Shown in pieces: positions 34,142 to 42,725 of a DNA stretch of 64,000 nt. Below the pieces are notes generated by a model that saw only the letters and a program-made list of their open reading frames with translations, ran no database searches and had not been told where the DNA came from. The stretch is from NCBI GenBank assembly GCA_040754295.1, contig JBFMCQ010000001.1:1-64000 (forward strand). The letters run 5' to 3'. The translations under genes were made by a program, and so were the position numbers. How positions within the stretch are numbered: the first letter of the stretch is position 1; each line of letters begins with the position of its first letter. The stretch comes from Solimonas sp040754295. GTDB lineage: Bacteria > Pseudomonadota > Gammaproteobacteria > Nevskiales > Nevskiaceae.

Positions 34142-36344
34142 CTACGCGCGCGCCGCTGTGCGCCGCCACGCCAGCGCCGCCATCAAGAGCAGCGCCAGCA
34201 TCCCCGCCCAGACCGAAGCCTCCGGCCCCGCTGCGCCGACGAAGGCCGGTGCGCTCGATCCATAGGCGCGCGGCGTGACGCCGGCGACCGGCGGCAGCGG
34301 CACGTGCGCGGCAACAGCGGCTTCCGGCGTCGCGTTGTAGATCTGCTCGGAGACGGCGACGAACGAGGTCCACTTCGTCACCAGCGCGAACTGCAGCCCC
34401 AGCTCGGTGACCTGCCGCTTGAGTGTGTCGAACGCCGGCACCGGCTCGCCGCGCTGGCGGAAGTACTCCGGCGGCAGAGTCAGCCGGTACATCGTCTCGG
34501 CGATCGTGCTCCGCGCCCAGACCCGTGCGACCGCGTCGGCGCCGCCCGCCTCCGGCAGCTCCACCGGCAGCAGCAGCGTCGCCACACGGCCGCGGGGGGG
34601 GGGCCCCCCCCCCGCCGCGGAGGGGGGAGGGGGGCGCCGCCCCGGGGGGGTNNNNNNNNNNCACCAGCTGCGTCGCCACACGGCCGCGCGCGCGGCCGCC
34701 CGCACGGCCATGTATGCGGATCGTGCCGCGCGCGGCTTTGTCGTAGCGCCACTGAATCCGGATCGACTGCCCGGCGAACAGATCCGGGATAGCGGCCGGC
34801 GCGAGCTGCGCGACCGGCAGCCCGTTCCAGTCGATCTCGATGTCGGTGAGCAGCGGCGACTGCAGCCGCTCGGTCAGCTCGGCCGCGACGCTCTCGACGT
34901 CTTCGGTCGGGTCCATGTAGCGCGTGAAGCCGCGCCCGGCGCGGCCGATCTCGTCGAGCAGGAAGCGGTTCACGCCGCTGCCGACGCCGAACGCATACAG
35001 GCGCGCATCGCCGAGCAGCGCGTACACCATGCGCAGGATCTCGTATTCGTTGCCGATGTAGCCGTCGGTCAGAAACGTGACGATGCGCTGCGTGCCGGGC
35101 GGCGGCGGCACTTCCAGCGCCTGGCGGATGCCCGAGGACATCATCGTGCCGCCCATGCCCTGCAGGCGGTCGGTGTAGTCGATGCCGCGGCGGATGTTGT
35201 CCGGCGTCGCCGGCAGCGGCTCGCGGCTGAATTCGGTTGCGCTGTCGCTGAAGCGGATGATGCGGAAGTGGTCGGTCGGCCGCAGCTTGCTCAGCGCCGC
35301 GCGCATGAACGCCTTGCTCGCGCTCATCGGCAGCCCGTGCATCGAACCGGAGCAGTCGAGCAGGAACACCATCTCGCGCGGCGTGATGTCGGCGTCGTCC
35401 GGCGCCGCCGGCGGCTCGATCAGCAGCGAGAAGAAGCCGCCGCGCGCGTCGTAATGCGTCAGCAGCCCGGCCGCCGTGCCGCTGCCAGCAAGCGAATAGC
35501 GCAGCACGAAATCGCGGTTGTCGACGACGCGGCCGGCCTCGAGTCCGATCTGCCAGCGCAGCGCACTTTCGGCGCGCGCGTCGATCGCATGCGTGTCGCT
35601 GCGCAGCGCGCGCACCGGCAGGCCGCCGTCGAGCGTGATGCTCAGCGCGACGCGCCCGGCATCGATCGTCGGCGGAAGCTCGAGCCCGAAGACCGGCGGA
35701 TACGCCGGCAGCGCGTCCAGCGTCCAGTGCCCGGCGCTCGCCGCCGCCGGCACCGGTTCGGGCACCGCCTCCACCGCGGGCAGCACGCCGACATCCGGCG
35801 GCTGGAAGCGCGGCCCGACGACCAGCGGAATGACGAGCTGATAGTCGCCGTCGACCTTGGGCACCGTCTGCACGTAGCGCAGCGTCACCGTGATCGGCAG
35901 CCCCGGCATCAGGTTCGCGACCTGCTGCGTGAACATGTTCGGCCGCTGCTGCTTGAGCAGCGCGGCGGCGCGGCCCTCGGACTTCGCACGCGCGAAAGTC
36001 TGCTCGGCCTGCTGCGTCTCCTGGATCTGCGCGCGGATGCGCTCGGCGCCGACCTCCATCGACATCTCGTAGACCGCGGCGTCGTGATTGAGCGGGAACA
36101 GGTAGGTCGCGTCGAGCGGCACCTCGCCCGGATTGGCGAAGGTCTGCACCACGCTCACCGTCGCCAGATCGCCGGCGATGTCGGCGTGCACGTCCGTCTT
36201 CAGGCTCGGCAGGCGGATCGTGCGGCCGTCGAGCCGTGCTTCGATCGTCCCGGCCAGGCGTGGCGTCTCCGCGTGCGCGGCAAGCGCCGGCACCAGGAAC
36301 AGCACGGCAACGAAGCCGATGAAGAACAGCAGACGATTGCGCAT
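34142..36344 (-). CDS. VIT/VWA-domain surface protein with PEP-CTERM-like tail (interrupted by assembly gap)
   Basis: A signal peptide (LLFFIGFVAVLFLVPALAAHA) is followed by a VIT domain (about 30-160: ATVSVVQTFANPGEVPLDA, YLFPLNHDAAVYEMSM). A VWA domain (about 322-500) has the MIDAS motif FLLDCSGSMHGLP. The C-terminus reads GPEASVWAG, a hydrophobic helix and WRR, a PEP-CTERM-like sorting signal. The gene is cut at 34652-34661 by Ns flanked by poor G/C homopolymer sequence. A 27-base segment is repeated on both sides, 94 bp apart; removing 94 bp brings the two frames into register and gives about 702 residues. The ATG has AAAGGAG and starts 12 bp after the exosortase gene, its likely processing enzyme. 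Confidence 0.85.
34595..34661. other. Homopolymer artefact and 10-N scaffold gap
   Basis: Bases 34595-34651 are runs of G and C with almost no other bases, followed by Ns at 34652-34661. The sequence immediately left (34568-34594) and right (34662-34688) of this tract is the same, apart from two mismatches. This is the pattern of two overlapping contig ends joined by a scaffolder rather than true genomic sequence. Confidence 0.8.
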
Positions 36345-36356
36345 GGCGTGCTCCTT

Positions 36357-37871
36357 TCAGCGCGCGTCGGCGACGCGATAGACGATGGATTCGGACGGCG
36401 CCGGCAGATCGAGCGCGCGGCGCAGCGCGGCTTCCCAGTGCGCACGCTCGGCGGCGTCGACATCCCAGGGCGCGATGCGCTGCACCTGGGTCCAGACGCT
36501 GCCGGGCGCGCGCAGCCAGCGCCACACCGCCTCGGCGACGCTGGCGGCCCGCTCGCCGCCGTCGGACACATAGGACACGGCCACGCGCCAGCTGCGGCCG
36601 TCGGCGTCTGTCGCCCGGTACAGCGCACTCGGCAAGCCGTCGTGCGCCAGTCCGAGATAGCGCACCTGGTGGCCGGCGCCGCGCAGGCATTCGTCCGGCG
36701 CGTGCAGATGACGCAGCGGCGCGCGGGTCGAGACCAGCAGCAGACCGAACGGCCCGTAGGCGCTTTTCGACGCGCCGCCGCCATAGCGCGCGAAGTAGGC
36801 GCGCTCGACCGCATCGAGCGCGCGCGGCTGTGCGGAGTAGCCGCCGAGCTGTTCGGGCGGACGCGGTGGATCGACCTCGCGTGCGACATCGAGCGGCCGC
36901 GCCGGCGCCGTGACAGCGACGATGGCGAAGCCGAGCAGAAGCCAGGCGAGCGGCTTGGCTCGCAGGTCGGGATGCAGGTCACGATGTAGGTCCGGCTTCA
37001 GCCGGACAGACCCGGCGCGCAGTCGGGCTGAAGCCCTTGCAGCGCGACCTGCAGCCCTCGCCCAGACCAGCACCGGCGCTGCCGCCAGCATCAAGGCCAG
37101 CACCCCCAGCGCTTCGTGAGCGAACCCGTCCACCAGATCGAGCCCCGGTGCATACGCGAGGCCGAGCGCGAGCGCGACGATGCGCAGCGTGTTCGCCGCC
37201 AGCGCGCCGGTCAGTGCAAGCACCAGGCCCAGCGTCGCCTGCACCGCGGTCGGGCGCTTCACCGCACACAGGCCGGCGTAGAGCGTCAGCACCAGCATCA
37301 GTCCGCGCGCGCCGGAGCACGGCAGATCGACCAGCAGATCCTGGCCGCCGAGCACGATGCGCGTGCCCAGACACTGCAGTCCCTCGGCGAACCAGCCGAG
37401 CACGCCGCAAGCGCCGCTCGCCGCGAGCTGCTGCAGCGCGTAGCCCGCAAGCCTCTGCAGCACGCGCTCCAGCGGCAAGCTCAGCGCGAACAGCACCGAC
37501 AGCCACAACGGCGAGACCGCGCGCCGGCGCGCATGCAGGCCAGCCAGCGTGCCGAGCGCGTAGACGTCGACCGCGAGCGTCAGCGCACCGATGACGTTGA
37601 CGCGCAGCAGCTGGCCGACGAGACGCACGAGCGCGCTCAACGCGAGCAGCGCATACGCGTACCGGCGGTTGCTGTCGCTGCCCGGCTGCTGCTCGCTGGT
37701 CCACGACCACAGCGCGAGCAGTGCTACCGCGAGCGCCACCCACGCACCCTGCGGGTTGTACGCCGGGTCGCGCCAGCTGGCGACGAGCCACAGCGCCGGA
37801 TGCAGCGCCAGCACGGCTGCGGCGGCGAGGAGCACCACTGCCGGACTCGCCCACCGCACTGCTGCTGCCAT
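36357..37871 (-). CDS. Exosortase with C-terminal EpsI-like extension
   Basis: The 504-residue protein has about eight membrane helices and the exosortase triad: Cys in DLPCSGARGLMLVL (about residue 185), Arg in ANTLRIVALALG (about 228) and His in GFAHEALGVLALM (about 253). After the membrane part a soluble region of ~190 residues contains HLHAPDECLRGAGHQV, reminiscent of EpsI/DUF3485 proteins that accompany exosortases. Exosortases cleave PEP-CTERM-type tails at the inner membrane; the co-encoded VIT/VWA protein 12 bp downstream is the obvious substrate. GGGAG supports the ATG. Residues about 279-296 (GSVRLKPDLHRDLHPDLRA region) come from an in-frame REP element. The subfamily (possibly one of the single-target exosortases) cannot be fixed without a search. 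Confidence 0.87.
   Translation of the reverse strand: MAAAVRWASPAVVLLAAAAVLALHPALWLVASWRDPAYNPQGAWVALAVALLALWSWTSEQQPGSDSNRRYAYALLALSALVRLVGQLLRVNVIGALTLAVDVYALGTLAGLHARRRAVSPLWLSVLFALSLPLERVLQRLAGYALQQLAASGACGVLGWFAEGLQCLGTRIVLGGQDLLVDLPCSGARGLMLVLTLYAGLCAVKRPTAVQATLGLVLALTGALAANTLRIVALALGLAYAPGLDLVDGFAHEALGVLALMLAAAPVLVWARAAGRAARASARLRAGSVRLKPDLHRDLHPDLRAKPLAWLLLGFAIVAVTAPARPLDVAREVDPPRPPEQLGGYSAQPRALDAVERAYFARYGGGASKSAYGPFGLLLVSTRAPLRHLHAPDECLRGAGHQVRYLGLAHDGLPSALYRATDADGRSWRVAVSYVSDGGERAASVAEAVWRWLRAPGSVWTQVQRIAPWDVDAAERAHWEAALRRALDLPAPSESIVYRVADAR
36986..37036. repeat. REP element (GTAGGTCCGGCTTCAGCCGGAC) inside the exosortase gene
   Basis: A 22-base hairpin at 36986-37007 and a GTCGGGCTGAAGCCC arm at 37022-37036 belong to the same family as the copies at 38729-38786 and 42722-42792. 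It encodes the linker between the membrane exosortase core and the soluble extension. Confidence 0.75.
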
Positions 37872-38033
37872 CGTTCTACTCCCAGGTTCGATGGTGCTGC
37901 AGTCTGGGCCGCGGCCGTGCAGCGGCGCGGGCGACGCCGTGCAAGCGCCGCGGAACTTCGTGCAAATGCGGTGCAAACGGCGGAGCGCGCCGGCGGCGCT
38001 GCTATGCTGCCGCCGTCACTGCCGTCCACCGAA
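37872..38033. promoter_or_regulatory. Divergent promoter region exosortase / two-component system
   Basis: This 162-bp gap separates the exosortase operon (minus) from the response regulator gene (plus), so autoregulation and control of the exosortase by the adjacent regulator are plausible. No direct repeats of a PhoB/OmpR type were confidently recognised. The sequence contains several GTGCA repeats (37919-37972, e.g. GTGCAGCGG, GTGCAAGCG, GTGCAAATG, GTGCAAACG) at roughly 10-20 bp spacing that could be regulator half-sites. Confidence 0.4.
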
Positions 38034-38717
38034 ATGGCGAAGATCCTGGTCGTCGACGACGACGCCAACATCCGCGAAGTGGTGTGCTATGCGCTGCACA
38101 AGGCCGGCTTTGCGACGGTCACGGCGGCCGACGGCGCACAGGCGCTCGCACGCTTCGGCGCCGAGCGGCCGGATCTGGTCGTGCTCGACATCCTGATGCC
38201 CGAGCTCGACGGCACCGAAGTCTGTCGGCGTCTGCGCGCCGATCCGCGCAACGCCACGGTACCGATCATCTTTCTCAGCTCGCGCGACGATGAGGTCGAC
38301 CGCATCCTCGGCCTCGAGCTCGGCGGCGACGACTACATCGCCAAGCCGTTTTCGCCGCGCGAGCTGGTCGCGCGCGTGCGCGCGCGCCTGCGCCGGCCGC
38401 CGCCGGACGCCGCGCCGGCACCGCTGACCCACGGCCGCCTGCGTCTCGACGCCGAGCAGTACAAGGCCTGGTGGGACGAGCGCGAGATCGTGCTGACGCT
38501 GACCGAGTTCGGCATCCTGCGCACGCTGCTCGCGCGCCCCGGCCGCGTCTGCACGCGCGACCAGCTGATGAACGAGGCCTACGCGCTGCACAAGATCGTC
38601 TCCGACCGCACGATCGACAGCCACGTGCGCCGGGTGCGCGCCAAGCTCGATGCCGTGGGGGCGGACCCGATCGAGACGGTGCACGGCATCGGCTACAAGC
38701 TCGGGGCCTGCGTGTGA
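38034..38717 (+). CDS. OmpR/PhoB-family response regulator
   Basis: The 227-residue protein has a receiver domain (ILVVDDDANIREVV, phospho-acceptor Asp in DLVVLDILMPELDG, LSSRDD, Lys in YIAKPFSP). A winged-helix output domain follows (LTLTEFGILRTLLARPGRVCTRDQL, TIDSHVRRVRAKL, IETVHGIGYKLG). It overlaps the kinase gene by four bases (GTGA), so the pair is translationally coupled. It is divergent from the exosortase operon. Dedicated class C sortase systems of marine proteobacteria also carry a VIT/VWA target and a two-component pair, which suggests this regulator controls the cassette (inference). Confidence 0.93.
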   Translation: MAKILVVDDDANIREVVCYALHKAGFATVTAADGAQALARFGAERPDLVVLDILMPELDGTEVCRRLRADPRNATVPIIFLSSRDDEVDRILGLELGGDDYIAKPFSPRELVARVRARLRRPPPDAAPAPLTHGRLRLDAEQYKAWWDEREIVLTLTEFGILRTLLARPGRVCTRDQLMNEAYALHKIVSDRTIDSHVRRVRAKLDAVGADPIETVHGIGYKLGACV

Positions 38718-40411
38718 GCCTCGCCCCTGTAGGTCGGGCTTCAGCCCGACATGCGCCGTCAGCTGTCGGGCTAAAGCCCGATCTACGGCCTGCAGGCCGC
38801 TTCTGGCGCCCGCGGCTGCGCACGATCCTGCTGCTGCTCAACCTCGTGATCCTCGCGCTGCCGCTGGGCGGCATCACCTGGCTGCGGCTCTACGAGAGCG
38901 CGCTGATCCGGCAGACCGAATCCGAGCTGATCGCGCAGGCGGCGTTCATCGAGGCAGCGTATCTGGCGGCGTTCGAACGCATCGCCGTGTCGTCCGCACG
39001 CGCGCGCGCGCCGCTGTCGGCCGAGTACGGCGTGCCGGTGACTGCACCGGCGCTGCCGCTCGACCCCGAAGGCCGCTGGCGGCCACGCTGGCCCAGTCTG
39101 GACCTCGCCTTCGATCCGGTGTTGCCGCGCCCTGCCGATGCCGAGGCGACGGTGCAGAAAGCCGACCCCGTTGCCGCCGCCATCGGCCGCGAGCTGACGC
39201 CGGTGCTGGAACAGGCGCAGGCGACGACGCTCGCCGGCATGCGCATCGTCGACTACCGCGGCGTCATCGTCGCCTCGACCAGCGACGATGCGCGCGACGA
39301 CACCGGACTGTCGCTGCTCAAGCACGACGAAGTGCGCCGCGCGCTCACCGGCGAGCCGGTAAGCCTGATGCGCTGGCGCCAGTCGGAAGCGCCGCCGCCG
39401 CCGCTCGACTCGATCTCGCGCGGCACGCGCATCCGCGTCTATCTGACCGAGCCGATCGTGCGCAACGAGCGCGTGCTCGGCGCGGTGCTGCTGGTGCGTA
39501 CGCCGGCGAACATCCGCCAGGCGATCTACGGCAAGCGCGTGCCGCTCGTGCGCGCGGCGCTCGGGCTGGTCGCGCTCGTCGTCGTGCTGACGCTGATCAT
39601 GGCGCTGACGATCACGCGCCCGGTGCAGCGGCTGATCGAGCAGGCGCGCCGCGCCGCGCGCGGCGAGCAGAACGCCGTGGCGCCGCTGCGCAACCCGGGC
39701 ACGCGCGAGATCGCCGAGCTGTCGCAGACGCTCGCCGGCATGGCGCAGACGCTGGAAGCCCGCGCGCGCTACATCCGCGACTTCGCCGCACACGTTTCGC
39801 ACGAGTTCAAGACCCCGCTGACGGCGATCCAGGGCTCGGTGGAGCTGCTGCGCGACCACGGCGAGCAGATGTCCGCCGCCGAGCGCGCGCGCTTTCTCGA
39901 CATCCTCTCCGCCGACGCCGAGCGCCTCGAGCGCCTCGTGCGCCGCCTGCTGGAGCTCGCGCGCGCCGACATGAGCCCGGCGTCTGCGGAGCGCTGCGAG
40001 CTTGGCGCGACGATTGCCGGCGTCGCCGGGCGCTACCGCGCCCACGGCCTGCAGATCGATTTCGGCGGACCGCCGCTGCAGATCGCGATCGGTGCCGAGC
40101 TGCTCGACTCGATCCTCAGCAGCCTGCTCGACAACGTGCGCCAGCATGCCGGCGGCGCGGCGGTGCGCCTCTGGTGGCAGCCGCTCGATGGCGTCGCTGA
40201 GCTGCATGTCGCCGACGACGGGCCCGGCATCTCGCCGGCCAACTGCGCGCGCATCTTCGAGCCCTTCTTCACGACCGCGCGCGCCAGCGGCAGCACCGGG
40301 CTCGGGCTGGCGATCATCCGCGCGCTGCTCGGCGCCCATGGCGGCGGCATCGAGCTCGTCGACAGCGAGCGCGGTGCGCACTTCCGCGTGCGGCTGCCCG
40401 CTTGCCGATAG
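38714..40411 (+). CDS. Sensor histidine kinase partner, N-terminus encoded by a REP element
   Basis: The 565-residue kinase has TM1 at about 38-58, a ~250-residue periplasmic sensor region, TM2 (LVALVVVLTLIMALTI, about 292-310), HAMP, a HisKA domain with HVSHEFKTPLTAIQGSVELL (phospho-His about 362) and an HATPase domain (LLDNVRQHAG, VADDGPGISPA, STGLGLAIIRALLGAHGG). The GTG start overlaps the regulator's stop. Codons 6-24 lie in a REP hairpin (38729-38786) and give a short cytosolic leader with GLKPDL, before RLRTILLLLNLVILALPL. The ligand is unknown. A later start inside the REP would be the alternative. Confidence 0.9.
   Translation: MSLAPVGRASARHAPSAVGLKPDLRPAGRFWRPRLRTILLLLNLVILALPLGGITWLRLYESALIRQTESELIAQAAFIEAAYLAAFERIAVSSARARAPLSAEYGVPVTAPALPLDPEGRWRPRWPSLDLAFDPVLPRPADAEATVQKADPVAAAIGRELTPVLEQAQATTLAGMRIVDYRGVIVASTSDDARDDTGLSLLKHDEVRRALTGEPVSLMRWRQSEAPPPPLDSISRGTRIRVYLTEPIVRNERVLGAVLLVRTPANIRQAIYGKRVPLVRAALGLVALVVVLTLIMALTITRPVQRLIEQARRAARGEQNAVAPLRNPGTREIAELSQTLAGMAQTLEARARYIRDFAAHVSHEFKTPLTAIQGSVELLRDHGEQMSAAERARFLDILSADAERLERLVRRLLELARADMSPASAERCELGATIAGVAGRYRAHGLQIDFGGPPLQIAIGAELLDSILSSLLDNVRQHAGGAAVRLWWQPLDGVAELHVADDGPGISPANCARIFEPFFTTARASGSTGLGLAIIRALLGAHGGGIELVDSERGAHFRVRLPACR
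38729..38786. repeat. REP pair (GTAGGTCGGGCTTCAGCCCGAC and inverted copy) in the kinase 5' end
   Basis: GTAGGTCGGGCTTCAGCCC at 38729 on the plus strand is matched by an inverted copy ending in GATCTAC at 38786. Each arm is itself a hairpin, so the unit can fold as one long stem. It lies within the first 25 codons of the histidine kinase gene and will form strong structure around its translation start. Confidence 0.8.
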
Positions 40412-40420
40412 CGTGCGATC

Positions 40421-40557
40421 GCCGGTGAATCGCAGAGGCCGCGGAGGAGACGCAGAGCACGCAGAGAGACGGCAGGGATGAAGCGCAGCGCGGCAGCGGA
40501 ACCGGTTTCCCCGCCACCTGTCTTTTCTCTGCGTACTCTGCGTTCTCCGCGGTGAAT
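40421..40557. repeat. Long inverted repeat of the CTCTGCGTTCTC family
   Basis: The left arm (40421-40470, GGTGAATCGCAGAGGCCGCGG...) and right arm (40522-40557, TTTTCTCTGCGTACTCTGCG...) are imperfectly complementary around a 50-bp spacer. It occupies most of the 195-bp gap between the kinase and rsmB genes, at the boundary of the inserted block. It is the same family as 84-160. Confidence 0.7.
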
Positions 40558-40606
40558 ATCCTGCGCACTCGCCGCCCACACGCAGCGTGTACTCTGTGCG
40601 CGAACC

Positions 40607-41920
40607 ATGAAGACCTCCCCTCCCATCCGCCACCACGCCAACGTCCGCGCACTCGCCGCACGCGCGGTCAGTCAGGTTCTGCGCGGCAGAAGTCTCGACG
40701 ATGCGCTCGCACCGCTGAGCTCGCGCCTGCGCCTGCCGGCGGACGCGGCGATGCTGCGCCTGCTCGCCTACGGCGTGCTGCGTGAGCTGTCGATGCTGCA
40801 ATGGCTGTCCGGCCGCCTGCTCGACAAGCCGCTCGCCGCGGACGACGAGATCGCCGCGCTGATCCTCGTCGGGCTGTTCCAGCTGCGCACGCTGCGCACG
40901 CCGGCGCACGCCGCGATCCATGAAACCGTCGAAGCGACCGAAACGCTGCGCCGGCCGCAGGCGCAGGGCCTGGTCAACGCCGTGCTGCGCCGCTATTCGC
41001 GCGAGATGGCGGCGATGGAGCAGCGCGCGCCGAAAGACCCGGCGATCCGCTGGTCACATCCGGTATGGCTGGTCGAAACGCTGCGACGCGACTGGCCACA
41101 GCACTGGGAAGCGATCCTGGAAGCCAACAACGACCAGGGGCCGCTGACGCTGCGCGTGAACCGCCGGCGCATGACGCGCGACGAATACCTGAAGCGGCTC
41201 GCGGAAATGCAGATCGACGCCGAGGCGCACGCGCATGCGCCGGACGCGGTCACGCTGGCGCAGGCGCGGCCGGTGGAAAAAATTCCCGGCTTCAACAGCG
41301 GCCAGGTGTCGGTGCAGGACGCCTCGGCGCAGCTCGCCGTCGAGCTGCTCGCGGCCGAGCCCGGCCAGCGCGTGCTCGACGCCTGCGCCGCGCCCGGCGG
41401 CAAGACCGCGCACATCCTGGAGCGCGCCGACGTCAGCGTGCAGGCCCTCGACAGCGATCCGCAGCGTCTGCTGCGCATCGACGAAAACCTGCGCCGGCTC
41501 AAGCTGCAGGCGGACGTCATCGCCGGCGATGCCGGCGAGCCGGCGCGCTGGTGGGACCGCACACCCTACGCGCGCATCCTGCTCGACGCGCCGTGCTCCG
41601 GCACCGGCGTGATCCGCCGCCATCCCGACATCAAATGGCTGCGCCGCGACACCGACATCCCCGCGCTGCAGCAACAACAGCTGCGCCTGCTGAAAGGCCT
41701 GTGGCCGCTGCTGAAGGGCGGCGGGCGCCTGGTCTACGCGACTTGTTCGGTGCTGCACGACGAGTGCGACGAGGTGATCAAGCGCTTCCGGCTGCTGCAC
41801 GATGACATCAAGCTGCACCGGATCGAAGCGGGCTGGGGCGAAGCCACGGAATACGGCCGGCGCATTGCGCCGGGCGGCGGCGGCGACGGCTTCTACTACG
41901 CCGTCCTCGACAAGCGCTGA
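40607..41920 (+). CDS. rsmB: 16S rRNA m5C967 methyltransferase
   Basis: The 437-residue protein has an N-terminal NusB-like RNA-binding domain (ALAARAVSQVLRGRSLDDAL to about residue 140) and a SAM-dependent methyltransferase domain. The latter has VLDACAAPGGKTAHILE (motif I), LLDAPCSGTGVIRRHPDIKW (motif IV with PCSGTG) and LVYATCSVLHDE with the catalytic Cys. It methylates C967 of 16S rRNA. It normally follows def-fmt directly; here an 11-kb block intervenes. The expected downstream DUF4390/ntrYX or trkA is also displaced. Confidence 0.95.
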   Translation: MKTSPPIRHHANVRALAARAVSQVLRGRSLDDALAPLSSRLRLPADAAMLRLLAYGVLRELSMLQWLSGRLLDKPLAADDEIAALILVGLFQLRTLRTPAHAAIHETVEATETLRRPQAQGLVNAVLRRYSREMAAMEQRAPKDPAIRWSHPVWLVETLRRDWPQHWEAILEANNDQGPLTLRVNRRRMTRDEYLKRLAEMQIDAEAHAHAPDAVTLAQARPVEKIPGFNSGQVSVQDASAQLAVELLAAEPGQRVLDACAAPGGKTAHILERADVSVQALDSDPQRLLRIDENLRRLKLQADVIAGDAGEPARWWDRTPYARILLDAPCSGTGVIRRHPDIKWLRRDTDIPALQQQQLRLLKGLWPLLKGGGRLVYATCSVLHDECDEVIKRFRLLHDDIKLHRIEAGWGEATEYGRRIAPGGGGDGFYYAVLDKR

Positions 41921-42017
41921 CCCCTGGCACACCGGCGCGTCCTCCGACAGACTGATCGCATGGCGTGCACCGGATGGCACCCGGTGCCGTGATCCCGAAC
42001 CGGCGGCGGAGACCTCC

Positions 42018-42725
42018 ATGAAACCTGCATATCGTGGCATCGCGTACGGGCTGCTTGCCCTGGCACCGGCAGTCGGCTGGGCGGGCGGCAAGGCGTCCAT
42101 CGAATCCGGCAGCGGAAGCAACACCGTGCGCAGCAGCATCGAGTACGACGGCCAGGGTGCGGTGCGCATGGACGTCAGCGGCCAGGCCGGCAACTACATG
42201 CTGGTGCGCGACGGCAAGGTCTACAGCGTCGTCTCGCAGAACGGTCAGCCGATGGTGCTCGACATGGGCGGCATGATGAAGATGATGGGCGGCATCGCCC
42301 AGCAGCAGATGCAGCAGCCGATGGCCGGCACCCGCAACGTCGCCGACATGGTGAGCCTGCGGGCCACCGGCGCCAGTGAAACCGTCGCCGGCATCGACGG
42401 CCGCGTCTACGAGCTGACCTACGTCGACGACGCCGGCACGCAGCGCACCGAAACGATGGTGCTGAGCACCGATCCCCGTGCGCGCGAGCTGACCCAGGCG
42501 ATGTTCGCGATGAGCCAGTCGATGGCGCAGTCGATGCAGATCGAGGTGCCGTCGGGCGGCGCAGAGCTCGAGAGCGAGATCGCCGCCGGCAAGCACGGCA
42601 TCCTGCGCTACGGCGGCGATTTCCGCATCGTCTCCTTCGATACCGGCAGTCCGGCGGCCTCGCGCTTCGCGCTGCCGGCGGAGCCGGCGCAACTGCCGGA
42701 CTTCGGCAAGATGCTGGGGCGGTAG
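42018..42725 (+). CDS. Periplasmic protein of unknown function (DUF4412-like)
   Basis: The 235-residue protein has a signal peptide (AYGLLALAPAVGWA). A mature region with EYDGQGAVRMDVSGQAGNYMLVRDGKVYSVVSQNGQPMVLDMG resembles proteins that test for a stress or redox reporter fold (DUF4412/LolA-like strands). It has a Met-rich segment (MGGMMKMMGG, QQQMQQPM) that could bind copper, though this is speculation. GGAG precedes the ATG. The TAG stop falls inside a REP element (GTAGGTCGGG) starting at 42722, so the current 3' end may have been created by REP insertion. Confidence 0.65.
   Translation: MKPAYRGIAYGLLALAPAVGWAGGKASIESGSGSNTVRSSIEYDGQGAVRMDVSGQAGNYMLVRDGKVYSVVSQNGQPMVLDMGGMMKMMGGIAQQQMQQPMAGTRNVADMVSLRATGASETVAGIDGRVYELTYVDDAGTQRTETMVLSTDPRARELTQAMFAMSQSMAQSMQIEVPSGGAELESEIAAGKHGILRYGGDFRIVSFDTGSPAASRFALPAEPAQLPDFGKMLGR

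Noticed and set aside
34595..34651. G-quadruplex-like homopolymer tract
   Set aside because: Sits against the N gap between duplicated flanks; most likely an assembly artefact rather than a biological structure.
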